Part shown: positions 62,863 to 64,000 of the stretch, piece by piece
How the letters are laid out: every line of letters begins with the position of its first letter
How positions within the stretch are numbered: position 1 is the stretch's first letter
Source: Oscillatoria princeps RMCB-10
GTDB taxonomy: Bacteria; Cyanobacteriota; Cyanobacteriia; Cyanobacteriales; Oscillatoriaceae
Direction of reading: 5' to 3'
NCBI GenBank assembly: GCA_019359235.1
Contig: JAHHHT010000002.1
Coordinates: forward strand, 310,001-374,000
Length of the DNA: 64,000 bases
Notes under the pieces: model-generated
Databases searched by the model: none
The model's input: only the letters and a program-made list of their open reading frames with translations
Told to the model about the DNA's origin: nothing
Program-made: the position numbers and the translations under genes

Positions 62863-63945
62863 TCATTTCCCCCTCCCCGCCTGCGGGGAGGGGGTTAGGG
62901 GGTGGGGTTTGCCTCGTGCGTAACGCTCAGCCGCCTCTAGAAAAGCCGTGACATCTTCTTTCTTCGTATTGAAAGCAGTCACCATGCGCAGCAGAGTTGA
63001 GTCTTCTCCCTCCCAGCGGTAAAACCGGAACCCCTCGGCGAGAAGCCCTTCAATAACAGCTTCTGGCAGATGAATGAAGATTTCGTTGGCTTCAACCGGC
63101 TGGCAGAGTTTCGCTCCCGGAAGTTTGGCGAGTCCCGCTGCCATACCGGCTGCCATTTGATTGGCGTGACGGGCGTTCTTCAGCCACAGATCGTCCGCAA
63201 TGTAAGCTTCAAGCTGCGCCGACAGGAACCGCATTTTGGAAAATAAATGCCCGCTGCGCTTGCGCCGGTAGGGGAATGCCCCCACTAAGTCGCGGTTGAA
63301 AAATACAGCGGCTTCCGCCGCCATCGCGCCGTTTTTCGTCGCCCCAAAAGACAGCGCGTCAACACCGGCACGCCAAGTGATGTCTGCAGGAGCGCACCCC
63401 AAGCTGGCAACAGCATTGGCGAAGCGAGCACCGTCAACATGCAGCCTCAATCCGTGAGCGCGAGCAACTTCAGAAATTTGGCGGATTTCCTCAGCGCTGT
63501 AAACCGTGCCTGCTTCGGTAGCTTGAGTTAAACTCACAGCAGCCGGCTGAACGTGATGCACGACACCGGCTCCGGCTTTTTTCAGCGCCTGAGCCAAATC
63601 AGTTGCGTTAATTTTGCCGCGCTCCCCAGGAAGCGCCACCAACTTCGCCCCGCCGGTGTAAAATTCCGGCGCACCGCACTCATCGAGGTTGATATGCGAT
63701 TCGGCATGGCAGTATATCGCACCGAAAGGCGGTGTCATCACCGACAAACAGAGGGCGTTTGCTGCAGAGCCGGTTGCGACAGGAAAAACCGTCACCTCTG
63801 TCTCGAACAGTTCCGAGAATTTGGCTTCCAGTCGCTCGGTGCGCTGATCATTCCCGTAAGGCATGGCTGCGCCGGAATTCGCCGCAACCAGTGCTGCCAT
63901 GATTTCCGGCGCTGCGCCGGTGACATTATCGCTGCAAAAATTCAT
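62863..63945 (-). CDS. ltaE: Low-specificity L-threonine aldolase
   Basis: A 360-residue PLP-dependent beta-eliminating lyase splitting threonine/allo-threonine to glycine and acetaldehyde. MNFCSDNVTGAAPEIM is the family start; the PLP Lys lies in SFGATKNGAMAAEAAV, and VDGARFANA is the cofactor-binding segment. ATG at 63945 is preferred over a longer start whose extra residues (MKKPGFSRGARV) come from a palindromic repeat. The last residues (PHPLTPSPQAGRGK) are read from the C-rich repeat, so both ends border repeats. Confidence 0.92.
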   Translation of the reverse strand: MNFCSDNVTGAAPEIMAALVAANSGAAMPYGNDQRTERLEAKFSELFETEVTVFPVATGSAANALCLSVMTPPFGAIYCHAESHINLDECGAPEFYTGGAKLVALPGERGKINATDLAQALKKAGAGVVHHVQPAAVSLTQATEAGTVYSAEEIRQISEVARAHGLRLHVDGARFANAVASLGCAPADITWRAGVDALSFGATKNGAMAAEAAVFFNRDLVGAFPYRRKRSGHLFSKMRFLSAQLEAYIADDLWLKNARHANQMAAGMAAGLAKLPGAKLCQPVEANEIFIHLPEAVIEGLLAEGFRFYRWEGEDSTLLRMVTAFNTKKEDVTAFLEAAERYARGKPHPLTPSPQAGRGK

Positions 63946-63975
63946 TGCTAACTCTCGTTTAACTCTCGCTCCCCT

Positions 63976-64000
63976 TGAGAAACCGGGTTTCTTCAAGAAC
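63976..64000. repeat. AGAAACCCGGTTTC palindrome, cut by window edge
   Basis: GAGAAACCGGGTTTCTTCAAGAA, the left part of another copy of the common palindrome just upstream of ltaE. The right arm lies outside the window. Confidence 0.7.

Overview
This window comes from a cyanobacterium, most likely a filamentous Oscillatoriales-type species with a repeat-rich, moderately GC-rich genome. The evidence is the photosynthetic genes petB and petD (cytochrome b6f), psaM (photosystem I) and a TxlA/HCF164-like thioredoxin, the cyanobacterial form of speA, several cyanobacteria-restricted families (DUF1802, DUF6464, slr1601-like, NIL-ferredoxin), and repeated HIP1 octamers (GCGATCGC). Genus cannot be fixed from sequence reading alone.

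Layout. 1-11 kb: a left-truncated HEAT-repeat/NACHT membrane protein, an aldo/keto reductase, a Band7-FHA fusion with DUF1802, a Rieske oxygenase and an OpuB-type betaine/choline ABC operon. 11-19.2 kb: an accessory stretch with a dead VapC-like toxin beside its antitoxin, a 13-unit 21-bp tandem array, a three-gene AT-rich cassette of unknown function whose first product ends in an amyloid-motif-like tail, an XPB helicase/Bax1 nuclease pair and a patatin phospholipase. 19.5-24.4 kb: DUF6464, a stretch that looks like one or two small RNAs, fmt, a NIL-ferredoxin divergent from a txlA-like gene, and an orphan UPF0175 antitoxin. 24.7-26.5 kb: a compact type II restriction-modification system with a controller gene and a C-box. 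27-32.4 kb: Uma2 nuclease, murG, a secreted NTF2-like protein, an SDR and an unusual signal peptidase I. 32.9-38.4 kb: a surface/polysaccharide block (two sulfotransferases, an RTX protein, a Wzt-like ABC ATPase). 38.4-44.5 kb: membrane proteins, a pentapeptide-repeat protein, a glycosyltransferase and an anti-sigma-type kinase. 44.9-53.6 kb: mostly core genes (petD-petB divergent from ctpA, TPR, slr1601-like, psaM, terC, ndk, speA). 54-55.6 kb: an AT-rich insert with a third sulfotransferase. 55.8-64 kb: a tRNA-like gene with a strong terminator, hybrid peroxiredoxin-glutaredoxin, clpC, an ATP-dependent ligase-like protein, an acrylyl-CoA-reductase-like enzyme and threonine aldolase.

Intergenic DNA is heavily colonised by small palindromic repeats and MITE-like elements. 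At least two different palindromic cores occur inside the same terminal-repeat shell, one palindrome doubles as the clpC terminator, and others supply the ends of coding sequences (opuBC, ltaE). The strongest candidates for something undescribed are the 12.4-14.5 kb cassette, the modular nested repeat family, the both-strands-open 21-bp array, the tRNA-Thr-like gene, and the divergent ligase.
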